DNA from: Coniferiporia sulphurascens
Lineage: Eukaryota > Basidiomycota > Agaricomycetes > Hymenochaetales > Hymenochaetaceae
Assembly: GCA_002794785.1 (NCBI GenBank)
Contig: NBBA01000004.1
Location: 1,240,001 to 1,304,000, forward strand
Length of the DNA stretch: 64,000 bases
Direction: 5' to 3'
Part shown: positions 34,593-45,478 of the stretch, one piece after another
Layout of the letters: the number at the start of each line of letters is the position of its first letter
How positions within the stretch are numbered: position 1 is the stretch's first letter
The notes under the pieces: model-generated
What the model was told of the DNA's origin: nothing
What the model saw: the letters and a program-made list of their open reading frames with translations, nothing else
Databases searched by the model: none
Position numbers and translations under genes: made by a program

Positions 34593-36725
34593 ATGTCTAC
34601 GAAGGAAACGTGTGTTTCTAGGCAGTACCCTTCCCTCTGTTAGCCATATTATGATCAAGCATACACCCTGGCTCAGTGGAGGACTGCAGCTCTCTCCGAG
34701 GTCGACAAAGCGGCGTTTTCGTGAGTCATTTCGTGGATCCCAGCTCTACTTGCCCTGACAACAAAACTTCTTAGCTGGTTCCACGTCAAAGTATTCCTGG
34801 TTGCTGGGGCGGGATTTTTTACCGACGCGTTAGTACAATAATGTTTTTCCAATCGGTTATGTATATGCACCCTCATTATCAAATTAAGCTATGATATATT
34901 TGCAGTTAGTACGAGACATACAGAATGTGATGAATATTCATTCGTTGAACTAGATCACGATCGCTGCGACGACGCTCGGTTTTTTATACGGCGTGCCGAG
35001 AGAAATTGACGGCCTCAAAGCTCTCAGTCCACGGGAAGATCTTCTTTTAAAGATTGCCACGCCATTGGGAAGTATTGTCGGACAAGTTCTCTTTGGTTGG
35101 CTCGCCGATAAGTTCGGTCGAAAACGAATGTGTAAGTTCGAGTCGGGTTCTTGCAACTTCTTGTTCATGAGCCGTTGACATGTTTTTACTGAACTACAGA
35201 CGGGTTTGAGCTAATGATCATTCTCACCGGTACATTCTCGCAAGCCATAGCTGGTCAGGGACCTGCAGTCAACATCATATATGTTCTCTTTGTCTGGCGT
35301 CTCATAGTAAGCCATGGCGCCGTGCGTTTCTCTTGGGTCACTAATTTGTTTTGAAGGTTGGGGTCGGCATCGGAGGAGACTATACTTTGAGTGCTGTTAT
35401 ATCCTCCGAGTTTGCTGCAAGGACGATCCGTGGCCGATTGATGACGGCCGTGTTTGCGTCGCGGGGTTGGGGGAACCTTAGTACGCAAATGACCTATTCG
35501 ATGACGTGGGACAGCATATTGACTAATATCTCAGCCGCCTCGCTTGTTTCACTCGCGGTGGTCAGTTCTTTCAAGGGCGCTGTTCTGAAAGACGGCCTAG
35601 ATGAGCGGCATATCGACTACATGTGGCGTCTGCTTATTGGACTCGGCTGCGTCCCTGGAGCCATCGCACTTTACTTCCGTTTTACAATCCCGGAAACACC
35701 ACGCTACACGATGGACATCGAGCGCAGCGTGAAGAAGGCTGCCGAAGACGTGCAGAGATATGTAATGGGAGGGCCGCATCCCGAGATTGACCCTGACTCT
35801 GTTTATCCTCGCGTTGATGTGCCGAAGGCTTCTCGTAGTGATTTCCGCACATATTTCGGCGAATGGGAGAACTCCAAAGTACTCCTGGGAACCTGCGCAG
35901 CTTGGTTCTGCCAAGATGTAAGCAATTGCGGTCTTTTTCCGTGTTGGAACTCATGGAAGCATGATAGATTGCCTTCTATGGTCTTGGATTGAATTCCCCC
36001 GTGATATTCAACGCACTCAACGTCCTTAACGCAACGGAATTGTGCAACCCGAATGACTCATCCCAAGTCCTTAACCCGACAGACCCAGCCACCATTATCA
36101 GCGTGCTTCACAGCACCTCCATCTTAACTCTTATAATATCCGTCGCTGGACTTATTCCCGGATACTATACAACTTTCCTCCTTATTGACAAATGGGGGCG
36201 CAAGCGCATTCAATATATGGGCTTTGCCGTTCTCACACTTCTGTTTATTCTCCTGGGCGCCTTATACAACGCATTCTACAGGTCGGGCCAAAGAAGCGTT
36301 GTTAATGCTCTCTTCTTCCTTTATTGCTTGGCCAACTTCTTCCAGAATTTTGGCCCAAATACGACAACGTTTATCATCCCGGGGGGGGGCGTTTCCAACT
36401 CGATACCGCTCTACTGCGCACGGTCTGTCAGCAGCTTCAGGGAGACTTGGGGCAATTATAGCCCAGGTCGGGCTGTATGCGCTTGAGAGGCACGCAGGCT
36501 ACCAATGTAACCCGTCATTTATCACGGGAGTGTGAGTACTAGTGATTCTCCAGGAGGAATCTGTGCTTAAGGGTTTCTTCCCGCAGATGGCTCTTTTTTG
36601 CGGCGTTCATGTTTTTGGGTTTTCTAGCGACTACACTCGTTCCGGAAACCATGGGGCGTTCCCTTGAAGACATATCTAACGAAGAGCAGAAAGGTTTTGT
36701 GCGAGGTCCGCATCGGACTGTTTGA
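34593..36725 (+). pseudogene. PHO84-type phosphate transporter, copy 2, frameshifted
   Basis: A second MFS phosphate transporter with the same domain order as copy 1: ALSEVDKAAFS, GAGFFTDAYDIFA, GQVLFGWLADKFGRKRM, VGVGIGGDYTLSAVISSE, DYMWRLLIGLGCVPG, IPETPRYTMDIE, AFPTRYRSTAHGLSAASG and a final TLVPETMGRSLEDISNEEQ. Introns mostly match copy 1 in position. Between FIIPG and AFPTRYRS the frame shifts at a run of nine Gs (36371-36379); eight Gs would keep it open, and the rest reads cleanly to TGA at 36723. The 5' end is also unclear: the ATG at 34593 cannot be joined in phase to the exon containing YTLAQWRTAAL with a normal-length intron. It is either a young pseudogene, a gene with another start, or an assembly error in a homopolymer. 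Confidence 0.75.
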
Positions 36726-38281
36726 CTTGTCAATAGCGTATACTAATTTGAATCGATAGTTGACACTCAGGAGCGAGTCGATTGAACAGGGGAGATGTAA
36801 TATTATGCGATCAATGTCTCCTGTATTTTGTTGTACAATTGTACAATGGCTTTTAGTCAGGACTCAAGTATACCACAGTCTCGTAGATGCATATTTATAT
36901 GTTCTCTGCTTCCTATATTCCCGATACCTTTAGGTAGAGTGTTAGCTAGTCAATAATCCGGGAACGGCACAGAAAGTGACAGAATTGTCGGGCCCTGCGG
37001 TATCTCCTTTTTAGTTAATGCCGGACCGCGGCAATTCCTAACTTGCCCTTTCTGTGCGTGTTCTGTCATCCTTTTACGTCCATCTATTTTCCTCGTTATC
37101 CTGTTTGTCGAGATCGAGTTTGGTGCAAACCAGCTGCAGAAGCTCATGAAAGTGGGAGTTACATATGTGTATGCGCGACGAAGACGGTCAGTCAGTTTTC
37201 TCCCGCATACTACAACTCCTACAGGCGGTTGTCCGGCATGATTCCTAGATATGCGGGCAGTGCAATGGTTCGCTATTTTATGAACTATTACCGTTCTAGC
37301 CCGTTTCTTTCCGTCTTGCATAAGTTATAATAGTCGCTGTATAAACAATGACCGGGATCCGGTAAAAGAGAATTACTGCAGGTGCACTGCACCTGGACCG
37401 GCAGGGGCCGAGCGGGTGGGACGCCCCCTTTGCGGCATGATATTTGGTGCTGGCCAGTTCCTCCACTATTTATCTTCTCTTCTGGGACTTACCTCGTTAG
37501 CCTCTGGCCGTCTCACCCCGGGGAGGAGGGCGCCCTGTCCCTTCTCCCTCCTCCCTTCTCCTTTCCTTCTGTCTAGATGTTATGTTAATGCACATGGAGA
37601 GTAACTTACTACATGTATAAATATCATAGTAACCAAAACACTTCAAATATGGAAGCAGTTTGAGTTACTTAGTGCAATAGCCTGAGACATTTCCAAGTTG
37701 TCATGTTGATACAGTTGGATGTGTAGCACATTACATTACCATTGCCAACGTCGCATATACATGTATGCTGGCAAGGACGGGACAATATTGGGATTTAATA
37801 ACATTTATACCTACGGGTGCATATGGATATAAGAATCCACTGTTAAGACAATCTTGGAAAGGTATTAGGCCCTGCCAGCGCAGCCGGCCCTAACATTATC
37901 GTACTTTATCTAACTTATTCTCTTACCTCATGTACCTTGATTTACCTCAGAAGCAGAGTCTGTCCCGTTTCAGCCTGCCGAAGTGGTCTCCCACTCACGT
38001 GTGCATTTGTTAGTTTATGGTAGTATCCTATCAACCTACTAGGAGACTCTCCCTTCAAAGATATTACTACTAGTGTCATATAAAATGAGGCCATGAATTA
38101 CAACATGTGTCGTAGGGTTGCAAAAACAGAGTACTAGCCTTCAATGCGATCATACAAACATACATACACAGTATACGATGAATCTCAGTCTTCCCATAAC
38201 CGCCATGTCCACCAGCCACAATAGTTACATTCGTCGATCGAGTAAAATCGGGCACCACACGCATAAGCGCGATGCTCACGC
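36726..38281. other. intergenic between convergent genes
   Basis: About 1.55 kb between the 3' ends of PHO84 copy 2 and the F-box gene. AT-rich in 37.58-38.2 kb. No conserved frame, RNA gene or repeat was recognised. Confidence 0.5.
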
Positions 38282-39670
38282 TCACCTCTTCCATACAAGC
38301 CCGTTCTTCGTACAGTTCACGATGTCCGTTCGCTCCAGCAGTCTATCGTGCTGGAACTGCGAGCCGTCGAACCTGATCTCCCTCAGCGGCTCCGGTTCGC
38401 TATTACGGTCAGCCAATCCGTGCGCGCGTCTCGGCCCCCGAGAAGCAATCATGTCCCCGACCACGCTGGGTAGTAAGAGCTGACATTCAGATCTTAAAAG
38501 CCACAGGTTCTGCAGGCGAGGGCAGATATTCGTATTTCCTCCGAGGAACCATGTCAAACGCTGGATGCAGCGGTTATCAAACCCGTGTGAGTCCACAAGA
38601 TGCAAATTTTTCAGGAGGGGCACACGTTTGAGATACTCGAAGACCTCAGAGTCACAGGTAGATATGTTAAGGAGTGTGAGGCTCTGCAATCCACCATCCG
38701 TATGATCTAGTAGCCGTACGAGATGCAGGTGCCGTGCGGATCTCAGACCGTTGATCGTAAGAGACCGCACCGCGGGCAGACACAAGTGGTCGAGAAACTT
38801 GGCCATTTCTTTCGAGTTGTGGTAGTGCAGGCTTATAACAAGTGTTCGCAAGCGTGGAAATGTCCAAAGTCCCGGCGCGCAGAAGCGGACCTCGCTCTTG
38901 AACGATATGTTCAGGTCCTCGAGCTGCGGACATCCATTAAAAAGCACAGTGACCTGATGCAAGGAGAACGCGTCGAAATGGATAGAGGTGATCGGATGGG
39001 CGTCGCTAGGGGTGATGCGCAAGGGCTGCTTCAGGATGAATTGACGGAGCGCGGGCGCGGCCGACAGCCTGAAAACGTGTTCCCATGGGCGCGTCGCTGC
39101 GTCGCCTCCCGAGTCCACCAGCGGATCCCTAAGGATGAGTTTCTGCAAGATGGGGGCCTCGTTAGCGAGGAGCTTCTCCATGTAATTTCCAGGAACGGAT
39201 ATGTCTGCTATCAGCCATCGATGGCTCTGCAGCGATATGTTGTGCATGAAGTCGGTCAGTGGGCGAAGATGCTTTGTCCACCGCGGGTCCGAGGGACATA
39301 CGAGGACGACCACCTTTAATAGCATTGGACAGCTGCCGGACCGCGATATCCATTTCTCGTATGCTTGTGAGGCGATCGCATAGGGACGGAGGAGGAAAAG
39401 ACTGATCGATGACCACAGCTCGGGCGTTCTCTCTGCCAAGTCGCGCCATTGCTTGCATACGCGACAAAGAAGAATGGGGGCCGCATGTACTGAAGGCTCT
39501 ACGAATTCTGATCTGCGAGGAATAGCGTGCCAAAAGATCATGCTGAGGAGTTCCGGGGGAAGACGTTGGATAGGACACTGTGCGAGTGGACGCGCTGGCA
39601 AGTTGCGCATTGGTTTTCCCAAACTTGAGGGTGAAGAAAGCAGTAAAACATCACGCTGCAATGCCTCCAT
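38282..39670 (-). CDS. F-box protein with leucine-rich repeat-like region
   Basis: Single-exon gene of 462 residues starting MEALQRDVLLLSSPSSLGK. An F-box is visible at about residues 31-75 (CPIQRLPPELLSMIFWHAIP, then RVCKQWRDLAERTPELWSSI). Downstream are irregular leucine-rich repeats such as CPQLEDLNISF, FPRLRTLVISLHY, LPAVRSLTINGL, LQSLTLLNIS and VPLLKNLHLVDSHG. Such proteins are greatly expanded in Agaricomycetes and recruit targets to SCF ubiquitin ligases through Skp1; the target is unknown. The gene is head-to-head with ARV1, 218 bases apart. No intron is needed, unlike nearly all neighbours. Confidence 0.85.
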   Translation of the reverse strand: MEALQRDVLLLSSPSSLGKPMRNLPARPLAQCPIQRLPPELLSMIFWHAIPRRSEFVEPSVHAAPILLCRVCKQWRDLAERTPELWSSISLFLLRPYAIASQAYEKWISRSGSCPMLLKVVVLVCPSDPRWTKHLRPLTDFMHNISLQSHRWLIADISVPGNYMEKLLANEAPILQKLILRDPLVDSGGDAATRPWEHVFRLSAAPALRQFILKQPLRITPSDAHPITSIHFDAFSLHQVTVLFNGCPQLEDLNISFKSEVRFCAPGLWTFPRLRTLVISLHYHNSKEMAKFLDHLCLPAVRSLTINGLRSARHLHLVRLLDHTDGGLQSLTLLNISTCDSEVFEYLKRVPLLKNLHLVDSHGFDNRCIQRLTWFLGGNTNICPRLQNLWLLRSECQLLLPSVVGDMIASRGPRRAHGLADRNSEPEPLREIRFDGSQFQHDRLLERTDIVNCTKNGLVWKR

Positions 39671-39888
39671 GTTTGCAGGCGAACGATGGTGCGCAGAGAA
39701 AAGTCAAGTTTCCGGTGGTAGAAGGCTTAGTCTGAGGCAAGTTTACTCAAGTTGCGGGGGCGGATGTGAGGGATGCCGATCAGTCGCCGATCAATTTCTT
39801 TTCTGGACCAACTGCGTCACAACAGGTTCTCTCGCTTAAGCAGCTTCACTTTGTACTTCATCCCCAGATATTGGCGCACATTCGGACT

Positions 39889-41162
39889 ATGCCAATCTGC
39901 ACGACTTGCACCCAAAAAGTCTTTTATCTGTACACCGTATACCAGTCAGCCAATAACACTCGTCTGGAGCAATGTGTTCGTGCGCAAATGATAACCAAGT
40001 TTACATAAAAGTTCATACTAATCGCAGTGTTCTGCCAAAATTTGTATTTAGCCGAAATGCTCGAATTTTGCAGACCCTTATGTCGAGCATGACACCTTGA
40101 CACTGCTTTTGGATTTAATCCTTCTTAAAAGGGGAGTATTCAGACATCTTCTATTCAACAGGGGCTACGAACCACGTCGCGCCTCCGGATCTTCGAGTCC
40201 AGAGGAAAGCGAAGATGAGAAGCAGCGGTTGCAAATACTAAGGGCCCGAAGAGAAAGAGCAAGTGACCGAATAGTCTGGCGTAAAAAAACCTCACAGTAA
40301 TTTTATTTTTCCCTCAGGCACGCTGGAGGACTATTTTTCGACTGGGACTTGTTCTTGTCTTTATCGATGCGTGTAAGACCAGTCTAAGCGACGCGCTGAC
40401 TTCCATTTATTAAATTGTTCATATTGCAGTCATTAGATGGTCATATCTCAGCAAGTATCATATAACATCAATATTGATGTCCGCTATGTTGTAATAGCTT
40501 ACATAAACATACGTGCTTCAGGACCTTCAAGCAGCGTCATAGATGGTTCCCCGACTATTTGGACACAAGCACACATTGAACCCCTTTTACGTATATTTGC
40601 GGGATGCCTTATAGGTTTGATTTTCCTTCTTTGGTAAAAGATAAAACGCGAATGTAACGGAGGGAACGCAGAAACATTCGCATTTCATACCGGCATTACG
40701 GTCACGTCTGCCGTGGCCCTGAAACTCATCGGCCCATGCGGTTCTGGCCAACGAAAGCCGTCTCCATCGGCGTCGCCAAAATCGGGCGTACTGGAAGAAC
40801 TTCGGTATGAACAGGCTTCTTGCTCTATGTTTCCTTATTTGAACCCGCTATTCGTTTTCTCCAGGATATCACACATCCCGCTGACCATCCTATACTCATC
40901 GCTGACAAAGCTTTTCTTGTTACTGCTTCTGGCGCTTTGGAAGCCATCTTCCGTGCCTTCTGGGAGAACTCTCCCTGCGAGTTCAAGTGAGGGTGATTTG
41001 TTGGAGGATCTTTTCGAGCATGAGGTTACTCGGAAGGCACTTGAGATCCTTGACGATGACAAACTCGATCGCGAGTGGGTTGTGAGAAATGTACTCGGGG
41101 GCATGGCAGCTGGGTTTGGACTCAGAGGTGGGACTCAGAAACTTGATGACTATTCTTTTTAG
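39889..41162 (+). CDS. ARV1: ARV1-like ER lipid homeostasis protein
   Basis: Starts MPICTTCTQKVFYLY. The intron 39976-40051 joins RLEQC to PKCSNFADPYVEHD, forming the family's C-x2-C ... C-x2-C zinc-ribbon homology domain. Next come LTLLLDLILLKRGVFRHLLF, a charged linker, RWRTIFRLGLVLVFIDAFIR, ..LLRIFAGCLIETFAFHTGIT and a further hydrophobic stretch LTKLFLLLLLALWKP. Arv1 acts at the ER in sterol trafficking and GPI-anchor assembly. The intron 40451-40521 requires a GC donor; the alternative GT donor four bases downstream leads to an early stop. The C-terminal acidic/basic extension ends DDYSF. Confidence 0.87.
40451..40521 (+). other. probable GC-AG intron in ARV1
   Basis: Donor A|GCAAGTAT is a perfect GC-type donor; acceptor GCTTCAG, 71 bases. 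Splicing joins IRWSYL to RPSSSVIDGSP and on to LLRIFAGCLI. Using GTATCA instead yields an early stop after about 20 codons. Confidence 0.72.
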
Positions 41163-41493
41163 TCGTATAGTCGTATAGAATATGACTTGACTGACTATCG
41201 GTGCTTAAACAGTCGTACTAGACATACATCCGTGGTTCACTACTATGATTATTTTGATCGGGTGGGTTTCTTTGTGTCTTAAATTGTCTGAGGCTTGCTC
41301 ATAAAAACTTTGCTTTAAAGCTGGGCTGTTAAGACCTTTGTTGCTGGGTTGGTTTCTTCGTGGGTGAATAAGGGCGGTTCAGCGGGGGACGTCTTCTTAG
41401 CATATAGTATACCGTAGAAAGATGATATAAATTAAAAGGGAGAGCATGAACAAGGTTGCTACTCTACAACAAGTCGCCTCAAATGCTAACGGC
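41163..41493. other. intergenic between convergent ARV1 and terpene synthase 1
   Basis: About 330 bases of 3' flank for both genes. Nothing recognised. Confidence 0.5.
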
Positions 41494-42603
41494 CTACTTC
41501 GAAAGTCTAACGACCCGCGTACGCTTGACTTCCTCGTGCTCCGCACCAAAGTATCGCTGTGTGTCAAAGCTCCACATGATGTTCCCAATTACCCACTGCT
41601 CCATGCCGAATACGTAGGACCGTACGGCCGCGTCGACCTCTGGGCCATAGGAGCGGATTTCTGCCTTGCTGGAGATGAACGTATCCATGAATTCTTTGAA
41701 CTGCACTTCGACGTAGTCCATTGCCTCATTGAGCGAAAGGCCTTTCGTGCGCATGAGGATAGTGAGAGCGTTGTTTCCCTCCAGGCCGTGAGCAAGTTCT
41801 GCAGCGTAAGAATAAGCGTCCTATATCAAATAACATGTCAGTATTTTCAAAGGAAAACGATGTATGGGTTGAATATTACGAACGTTGGACCAGCCTATCA
41901 TGTCCACCGCGGCGAAATACGCTCGCATGAAGGCGGGGTCTTCGAACACTTCGTCGGGGAGCGCGGTATTGAAAGCGTATTCAAAGAGGTCGAAGCACGG
42001 GCGAACACCGCCGTTCTCGCGCCTATGGTGTATATATTCTTCCAGTGATAAAACCTTATCCTGGGCGCGCAGGTCGGCTTCCGGGAGGACGGTATCAATG
42101 TAGTCGGTGCAATGCTTGATGAAGCGTCTCCTGAACTCCGGACTGCCATTCGACAGGCGGTTCATAAAGCTAGGTAGTGCGGTAAGTTTAACAGATGATC
42201 AGAATTTTGGGGGAGTAAAATCGTATAATTGGACTGACTCTCTTGTGAAGCGTGAGACGACAGAACTCTCGTCGTATTTGCCGTTCAAAGCGTTAACAAA
42301 AGCGTCGCGAGTTTCTTGAACGCCCTTTACGTCCTGGTCATCGCTGATTTCGTCGAGTGTAAAGAGGAGGTTGAGGAAGTCGCTGCATGTTCGGAGCACC
42401 TCCGCGTTTGCGTAGGTGTAGGTGTGGGCTCCCAGCAGCGCGCCGTTCGTCGTAATGAAATGCGCGCGTTTGGTGTTGGCGAATATGCCATAGCTAAGGA
42501 CCCAATCGGTGGACTCGCTGTTTGCCTGGGAGAAATGCTTGTTGGATTTCCAGGGGAAAGGGCAAACGGAAAGGAGGTCAGGGAGTACGAGGGTAGACTG
42601 CAT
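41494..42603 (-). CDS. sesquiterpene synthase 1 (Cop-type class I terpene cyclase)
   Basis: Three exons; introns 42170-42238 and 41821-41883; 325 residues. The Mg-binding aspartate motif is LDEISDD at residues 84-90. The second metal motif is ND..S...E in NDAYSYAAELAHG, split between N and D by intron 2. The conserved arginine-tyrosine pair near the C-terminus reads FDTQRYFG. This class I fold ionises farnesyl diphosphate and cyclises it; the product cannot be predicted from sequence alone. Compared with the other two synthases here, the region after the second motif is unusual (LAHGLEGNN rather than QAREGH). It lies 6 kb from the mevalonate kinase fusion gene. Confidence 0.9.
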
Positions 42604-43761
42604 CTTGTCAAGTTGAGTTGGCGAGGTAGTGTTCTTGTGGTAGTGTTCTTGTGGTTGTGTTCTGGATGAGTTTGCAGAGTTATGGCCACCTTTTATACCA
42701 AACATACTCGGGAGCGGGGGAGGGTTGAGTACCCGCCATATTGGTCTACGGCGGCTTTGCGCAGGTCCCTGGGATGTTAATGCCCAGCTACGGGTTTTAG
42801 TGGCGGAGAGATAAATTGACGAGGATGTCGGAAGGGCTGTCCTCGCCGACAAATCCGTGTTTGGGCGAGCCACAATTCTAAATGAACCGTCAGCGGTCAA
42901 GCCGCCAGGGTGCAAATTCAAATGAAGACGTGTCGGAGCAGCACAGGGTGCACGACCTGTATATTAACGGTGATATGTGAGAGCACATTCTACATACTTA
43001 GACAATATAAGGATCAAACACACTTGGTGATGGAAAGGGCGAACAGTTATATAATATGTTTTTGCGGGTTATGGTGAAGTTTGGAATAGACACAGGCCTT
43101 AGTCCTCGGCCGGTACAATGTATAGGTAATGAGTTTGATCCTTTTTGCAAGGACAACGATAGCCATTGCTGGTATATGGCGAAATTAGGCATTGATTTAC
43201 AGAATGCTCCGTCACTATGCACTACGCAGTGCGAATTGAAGCCCGCTGCTTGGTAACGGTGGTAGTTGCCCGTTAGAAAGCCGTTCCAAGGTACCCGATG
43301 CGTCAGCCGAAAAAGTAAAATAAATAGGTCATATAGTAGCCCGAAAGCCATTCGCAAGTTCTTAAGAACAAACAGACGCCAGTCACAGCATGAACTTGAA
43401 ATAGCATGAATCCCAAAGTCGTAGTCTCCCTACTGAAAAGCATAGAATGATAGAGCACCCTGCAGAATGATACGGCCACTGTGAGTTGTTTGTCTTGAGG
43501 ACCGTTGTTGATCTGAGACGGACTCGGAGGCGTACTCGGCAACTAGAGGTTTCATAACTCGGTATAGTATTGCCTCAAAATGAGCTCGGAGCAGTTTAAG
43601 CCCCGAACCCGGCGAAACAGAAAGTGACCAGATTCGGAATTCCGTTCCGAGTAGAACGCGCTTAGCTAAACGATAGCGTAATCATCCTTTTATGGAGGGC
43701 ATGCTGATCTCACGCTGATCATTTCCCACCGACTCCGACTGCTCCCGTACCACCTGCACTC
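42604..43761. other. divergent intergenic between terpene synthase 1 and ThuA-like gene
   Basis: About 1.16 kb containing the promoters of both genes. No specific regulatory site is called. Confidence 0.5.
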
Positions 43762-45252
43762 ATGTCCACATCCACTTCCGCTCCAAGGCGGCTCAGATAT
43801 TTCAACGCCGTAGCCGCGTTTCTCCTGGCACATGCGGGCCCGTGTTATTCTCAGCAGCGAAACACCGCGTCTATACTGCTGTATACTGCTACAGCCGACT
43901 TTCGACACGATTCCATTCCGACGGCCATCGAGGCTCTTCATAACCAGAGCTCATCCGGTACTTACAATGTCCGATTTGACTCGACGGAGGACAAGTCACT
44001 GTTTACAAACGACAACCTCGCAAATTACGATGCGATCATGTTTGTGAGCACCACCGGCGAAAGTATGTAATTCCCTCATGCATCTTTCAATATGTTCTCG
44101 CTACCATAGTCATACGATTTTTCGACAGTTCTCGATGACTCAGGAAAAACGGCTTTCCAATCTTTCTTAGATAAGGGCGGAAACTTTATCGCGGTGCACA
44201 GTGCGTCAGACAGCCTCAGGAATACATCCTGGTATGGCGAAGAAGTCGGTAAGCACACCCAACATAGTACAGACCACCCTCAGTTGCGATACATTGCATC
44301 AAAACAGGTGCTTTCTTTGACTACCACCCTTCCCTTCAAAATGCGACGGTTGATGTTATAGACTCGTCGCACCCGAGTACGAGCATGCTTCCCGCTCAGT
44401 GGCATGTTCAGGATGAAATGTAAGCCCGCGAACCTCGGTTGCGGGATTTTCGTGTCTTATGTCATCTCATTCTAAAGGTACAACTTCAAATCGGATCCTC
44501 GGAGCGTAGGGGCCGTAGTCATCCTCTCCGCCAACGAGTCAAGCTATATTGGTACGTACCACTGATCCCATCATCATTCGATGAGAATCCTAATGATGTT
44601 ATACAACTTAAGACGATGGGACCAGAAATTTCAACCAAGGGACGCCCCATCCTACAGGTATGGATTATGGACCTGCATCATCGGAAGGAATGTACGATAT
44701 CCATCTTTCTGATTTTTTTTTGCGTATCTTTGTGTCGTGTAGCCTGGTATCAGGAACGCGGTGCGGGCGTTGATGTTGGTGGCACAGCCGGGCGGAGCTT
44801 CTACACAAGTCTGGGCCATCTGAACGAGACGTGGCGGGTGAGTCCAGTGGCACGACTTTGGACTTAGTCACGGGCACGAAGGCTGAAGCGCACCAGGACG
44901 ATCTTTTCCTAGCCCACGTGATGGGTGGCGTAATGTGGTCCCTCCAGGCGAACACAACAAGGGCCTTCAACGAAAGCGGACTTGTCGGTAACTCTGCCTC
45001 TGCCGTTGGAACACCATCTGGCTCCGAGTCATCCGGTCCGGGTTCAGCCACTAGTGCTGCCAGTGGCAGGTGAGACGGACATGTTTGACCGAGTCGACCG
45101 CCACTAACGCGTGTACTTGCAGTGCGACTGCATCGCAAACTGTAACCACTACTAGCGGCGACTTTTCCTCCAGCCGTATAATACCGGTTACGATGCTCGC
45201 TCTGACCATCTTTAGTGGCGCATTTCTCGCCCGTATCGGATTTGTCGTCTAA
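43762..45252 (+). CDS. secreted ThuA-like domain protein, probably GPI-anchored
   Basis: Begins MSTSTSAPRRLRYFNAVAAF with a hydrophobic signal segment. The domain reads ASILLYTATADFRHDSIPTA, NYDAIMFVSTTGE, FQSFLDKGGNFIAVHSASDS, GAFFDYHPSLQNATVDV, QWHVQDEMYNF, RGAGVDVGGTAGRSFYTSLGH and LAHVMGGVMWSL, matching the ThuA-like (trehalose utilisation, glutamine-amidotransferase-like) fold. A Ser/Gly/Thr-rich stretch and a C-terminal hydrophobic segment ending FSGAFLARIGFVV follow, the pattern of a GPI-anchor signal. Eight or so short introns all restore frame. The biochemical role of ThuA domains in fungi is poorly known; a cell-surface location is inferred. There is no evident tie to terpene synthesis. 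Confidence 0.8.
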
Positions 45253-45376
45253 TCTTAGGGGATTAATCTCCGCTACCCCACCGGACTTCCGACTGACAGT
45301 AGTCTTCGGAATATATTAACTAGCATAATATTAATAATCAAGTGGCAATCCAATAGGTAGCAGGTATGTTTACATG

Positions 45377-45408
45377 TGTGCGTGTGCGTGTGTGTGTGTG
45401 TGTGTGTA
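45377..45408. repeat. GT microsatellite
   Basis: A run of GTGTGCGTGTGCG followed by pure GT units in the 226-base gap between the ThuA-like gene and SPC25. Confidence 0.9.
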
Positions 45409-45478
45409 TTGCATAGATACATAATCAAACTGACAATGAACGCGGAGTCCGGCGTTTGCATTAACCAAGGCCGCTTGC

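Noticed and set aside
36470..36490. A second frameshift in PHO84 copy 2 near TATGCGCTTGAG
   Set aside because: The alternative frame looked slightly more like the family, but the continuing frame joins in phase through the GTGAGT intron to WLFFAAFMFLG, so only one frameshift is needed.
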